Assembly: GCA_029098065.1 (NCBI GenBank)
Contig: JAQXNP010000024.1
Location: 1 to 7,459, forward strand
Direction: 5' to 3'
Length of the DNA stretch: 7,459 bases
Source: Clostridiales bacterium
Lineage (GTDB): Bacteria; Bacillota; Clostridia; Oscillospirales; Oscillospiraceae
The notes beneath the pieces were generated by a model that was given only the letters and a program-made list of their open reading frames with translations, had not been told where the DNA came from and did not search any database. Position 1 is the stretch's first letter. Each line of letters starts with the position of its first letter. The translations under genes were made by a program, and so were the position numbers. Of this stretch, positions 5,351 through 7,459 are shown in pieces.

Positions 5351-5392
5351 TGCCCGGAGAGCCTGAAACAGAAGGCTCTCCGGGCATTTTTT
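5351..5392 (+). terminator. Rho-independent terminator of the SDR gene
   Basis: A perfect 14-bp stem (5351-5364 with 5373-5386) and an eight-base loop are followed by TTTTTT (5387-5392). It lies 44 bases after the SDR stop codon. The 190 bases from here to the DUF5655 stop hold no gene or strong signal that I can see. Confidence 0.93.
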
Positions 5393-5582
5393 ATCCGGAT
5401 GTGCAGAGGCCGGTTCAAAGGCCCGCCAGGAGGCGGACATTGACTTCACTGGAGGGACGGCCATTTTCAGATTTCACGGTTCAGAGGAGGAAGCGGCCGG
5501 AGGTGCCGGTGATATGCAGAGCCCCTGTTGATACGGTTTTCTGTTCTCGTGGCCCCGGGAGCGGCAGCAGGCCGTTTTTATC

Positions 5583-5963
5583 TTATTTTTGTTCTGAAAA
5601 ATCCCAGGCCTCCTGCAGCCAGCCCAGCAGTTCCTCATCCATCTGCTGTTCTTCTGATACGGATACGTGGTGGGTCCATCGATTCGGATAGGGCTCCACA
5701 GCCATGGTGATCCGGGGAGAAGCAAGCCGCCGGGCCAATCCAAAGGTCACCACAATACCGCGGTCCCTCTTCCTGCGGGGCAGAGATACCATAGCGAACA
5801 GATGCCGGCCGTAAAAGCTGATCTGGCTCTTCTGCACCCGGACAGACGCCTGGAGAAACATTGCGTTCAGATGCCGAAACAGGGCGTGATACAAGGACAG
5901 TTCCGATGGCCTGCCGTCGAAGAAAAACAGCAGATCACTTTCATAGTGTTCCGGCATTTTCAT
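5583..5963 (-). CDS. DUF5655 domain protein
   Basis: A 126-residue protein consisting almost wholly of one DUF5655 domain, whose function is not established. Recognisable family features are FFDGRP (14-19) followed by a helix with LYHAL (24-28), KSQISFYGRHLFAMVSLPRRK (about 45-65), a beta strand IVVTFGL (70-76), the RWTHHV motif (95-100) and the C-terminal LLGWLQEAW (112-120). The conserved Arg-Trp-Thr-His-His could be an active or binding site; this is inference. In other proteins the domain can follow restriction-endonuclease-like or DUF4287 domains, but here it stands alone. There is no signal peptide or membrane segment, so it is probably cytoplasmic. The start at 5963 follows AGGGGGA; an alternative ATG two codons later (5957) is also possible. 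Neighbours on both sides appear to be separate units, so context gives no clue to its role. Confidence 0.85.
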   Translation of the reverse strand: MKMPEHYESDLLFFFDGRPSELSLYHALFRHLNAMFLQASVRVQKSQISFYGRHLFAMVSLPRRKRDRGIVVTFGLARRLASPRITMAVEPYPNRWTHHVSVSEEQQMDEELLGWLQEAWDFSEQK

Positions 5964-6314
5964 TGTGGGTCCCCCTCTGTTGTTTTAATGTCATATTTGA
6001 ACTCCGCAAAAGCTGAAACGCCGGCCGGTTCCGTGCTCTCACAGAGCTTCGGAGTTTCCCGTTTCCGGAGCGGGGAACTGCTCCGTCAGGCTGCGGGTAT
6101 GCTCCCGCTTGGCCTTCGCCGCCGCGGCGGAAGAGTCCGGGGCAGAGCTGTTTTTGCACTTTCGTCCGTTTTATAAGTGAGCACCGCTGCTCTGACCCGG
6201 CGCCGTTCCGTGCCCGGCAAATCTGTCTGCTTTATTGTACCACAAGATACGGACAATGCGGCAGAGGAATTCCAAAGCGGTACGCCGGGACGGCGTATCG
6301 CGTGCCGGAATCGG
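5964..6314. other. Non-coding interval between the permease and DUF5655 genes
   Basis: These 351 bases hold no gene I can support. On the minus strand there is a purine-rich ribosome binding site for DUF5655 near 5971-5977, a weak candidate promoter upstream of it (TTTCAG, 17 bp, TATGAC, near 5991-6020), and an extended -10-like TGGTACAAT around 6236-6244 without a clear -35. Inverted repeats include a 9-bp stem with one G-T pair around 6053-6079. Frames here lack an ATG with a ribosome binding site, or overlap the DUF5655 start. Confidence 0.5.
6277..6301 (-). terminator. Possible weak terminator or hairpin after the permease gene
   Basis: TACGCCG (6281-6287) and CGGCGTA (6291-6297) pair around GGA. 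The stem continues with GCG/CGC after one mismatch, making 10 of 11 pairs. On the minus strand it starts 14 bases after the permease stop codon but is followed only by TTTGGAATT, so intrinsic termination would be inefficient. Confidence 0.4.
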
Positions 6315-7459
6315 TCATACGCTCAGGTCCTTGCTCCCGGACAGCCGGAAGAACACCAGAAGGGAGACGATCGAAGTCAGAGTCAGGATGGTGGAATAGG
6401 CGGCGGCGTTTCCGAAGTTGCTCCGAATGACCTCGGAATAAATGGCCACCGTCAGCGTCATGGTCCTGCTGGTGTAGAGGATCACAGAAGAGCTCAGCTC
6501 GCTGATGAGGGTGATCCAGCTCATGATCGCTCCGGACAGCACGCCGGGCATCATCATGGGGACGGTGATCTGAAGGAACGTCTTTCTCTGGGACGCGCCG
6601 AGGCTGATGGCGGCCTCCTCAATACTGGGGCTGATCTGTCCGATGATGGCGGTACTGGAGCGGATGGTATAGGGCATCCGGCGGATGGATAGAGAAATAA
6701 TGATGATGATGGCGGTTCCGCCCAGCAGGAACGGCTCCCCGTTGAAGGCGTAGAGGAAGGAGATGCCCAGGACAGAGCCCGGGATGATGTAGGGGAACAT
6801 GGTTAGCACGTCCAGAATCCCTGTCAGGGGGCTGTGTTTCCTCACGCTCAGATAGGAGATCAAGATGCCGCAGACCACCACGATCACGATGGCGGCAAGA
6901 CCGAACAGATAGGTGTTCTGAATGGCCGCCGTATTTCCTTTGGACAGGATATTCCGGTAGTTGTCCAGCGAGAACTGGCCGGTGAACAGGGAACCGTTGA
7001 TGGTCCCGATGAAGGAAGTAATGATGACGGTCAGCTGGGGGAGGGCCGCCACGAAGGTGATCAGATAGACGAAGGCGTAGGAGGCCCCCTTCCGCCAGCC
7101 GGAGGCCTGCTGGGCCGCCATGGGTTTCAGAGCGGTCATGGAATAGGTGAATTTCCGGCCCAGAAGCTTCTGAACGAAGAAGAACATCAGGGCGATGACG
7201 ATCACGATGACGCACATGCTGGCGGCAAAGCCGTCGTTGGTCCCCACTTCTCCCATAAACTGGGTATACAGCATAACGGGAAAGGTCTTATACCCCTCGC
7301 CGATGATCATGGGGGTGCCGAAGTCGGAGAAGTCCCGCATGAACAACAGCAGCATCCCCGCCAGCAGGGATGGCATGACCAGCGGGAAGATCACATTGGT
7401 CACCCGCTGGAAGGCGTTGCAGCCCAAGCTATCAGCTGCCTCGTTCAGAGAGTTGTCCA
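6315..7459 (-). CDS. Fused two-domain ABC transporter permease, FbpB-like (N-terminus missing)
   Basis: Integral membrane permease of a binding-protein-dependent ABC importer. The frame runs off the right edge; 380 residues are visible. Two EAA loops, which contact the ATPase, are present: NEAADSLG at the very start of the fragment (about 5-12) and EEAAISLG about 270 residues later (280-287), each followed by a PxxxPG/S-type turn. Two EAA loops in one chain indicate two fused permease domains, as in FbpB/SfuB-type Fe(III) importers. Hydrophobic segments surround DFSDFGTPMIIG and a second domain begins near SYAFVYLITFVAALPQLTVIITSF. Iron(III) is the most likely substrate, but 2-aminoethylphosphonate, thiamine or polyamine permeases share this fold and the binding protein and ATPase genes lie outside the window. 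It is the last gene of its transcript, and any promoter is beyond the right edge. No iron-operator copy was seen inside the visible part. Confidence 0.9.
   Translation of the reverse strand, partial: DNSLNEAADSLGCNAFQRVTNVIFPLVMPSLLAGMLLLFMRDFSDFGTPMIIGEGYKTFPVMLYTQFMGEVGTNDGFAASMCVIVIVIALMFFFVQKLLGRKFTYSMTALKPMAAQQASGWRKGASYAFVYLITFVAALPQLTVIITSFIGTINGSLFTGQFSLDNYRNILSKGNTAAIQNTYLFGLAAIVIVVVCGILISYLSVRKHSPLTGILDVLTMFPYIIPGSVLGISFLYAFNGEPFLLGGTAIIIIISLSIRRMPYTIRSSTAIIGQISPSIEEAAISLGASQRKTFLQITVPMMMPGVLSGAIMSWITLISELSSSVILYTSRTMTLTVAIYSEVIRSNFGNAAAYSTILTLTSIVSLLVFFRLSGSKDLSV

Noticed and set aside
4512..5387. 291-residue open frame antisense to the SDR gene
   Set aside because: A shadow of GC-rich codon use in the SDR gene; no recognisable motifs, and it would run through the SDR terminator.
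5552..5590. GC-rich inverted repeat followed by TTTTTATC after DUF5655
   Set aside because: Only a four-base stem with competing pairings, and its T tract is on the plus strand where no gene ends; not a convincing terminator for DUF5655.
5941..6159. 72-residue minus-strand frame overlapping the DUF5655 start
   Set aside because: GTG start without a ribosome binding site, no motif, and overlap in another frame with a well-supported gene.
6080..6314. Minus-strand frame without ATG running from just after the permease stop, and an Ala/Lys/Glu-rich tail-like frame near 6030-6165
   Set aside because: They could be decayed remnants of a coding region, but lack a start codon with a ribosome binding site and any recognisable family; too weak to call a pseudogene.
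5667..6692. Two adjoining plus-strand frames (5667-6176 and 6177-6692)
   Set aside because: They are antisense to the DUF5655 and permease genes plus intergenic DNA, with no family features or ribosome binding sites.
1..7459. CRISPR array, tRNA/rRNA, transposon or phage genes
   Set aside because: No spaced direct repeats, no recognisable structural RNA and no transposase, integrase or terminal inverted repeats were found by reading both strands.

Overview
This is a GC-rich, gene-dense stretch with strong AAGGAGG-type ribosome binding sites and TTGATT/TTGACA-17-TATAAT promoters. Gene content and protein style (Hnd-type [FeFe]-hydrogenase, DUF3793 next to a short flavodoxin, fused FbpB-type permease) point to an anaerobic gut-type clostridium, most likely Oscillospiraceae (Flavonifractor/Intestinimonas-like). 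That assignment is inference from protein resemblance; no rRNA or other marker is present.

Layout, left to right. (1) 1-1167 (+): the C-terminal two thirds of an [FeFe]-hydrogenase catalytic subunit, cut by the window edge. (2) 1189-1219: a near-perfect hairpin between convergent genes, probably a two-way terminator. (3) 2318-1257 (-): a two-gene operon, DUF3793 then a short-chain flavodoxin. It has a strong promoter at 2445-2417 and two copies of a GTTAGTT-N2-A-N-CTAACTA operator, one right at the predicted transcription start and one in the leader. (4) 3208-2522 (-): a DUF1275/YoaK-like membrane protein gene with its own promoter, leader hairpin and terminator, interrupted by one in-frame TAG at codon 27. 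(5) 4241-3414 (-): a SpoU/TrmH-family RNA 2'-O-methyltransferase, divergent from (6) 4503-5306 (+): a classical short-chain dehydrogenase with a near-consensus promoter and a strong terminator. (7) 5963-5583 (-): a small DUF5655 protein. (8) 7459-6315 (-): the C-terminal part of a fused, two-domain FbpB-type ABC permease, cut by the right edge.

How the genes may work together. The clearest theme is iron and low-potential electron flow. The hydrogenase needs many Fe-S clusters and ferredoxin; flavodoxin is the classical iron-free replacement for ferredoxin; the permease resembles Fe(III) importers. DUF3793 shares the flavodoxin's transcript, and the operators on that transcript look like those of a metal-dependent repressor. 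I infer an iron-sparing operon, but the window contains no regulator gene to prove it. The remaining genes (RNA methylase, SDR, DUF1275, DUF5655) look like independent single-gene units.

No tRNA, rRNA, CRISPR array, insertion sequence or phage gene was recognised.
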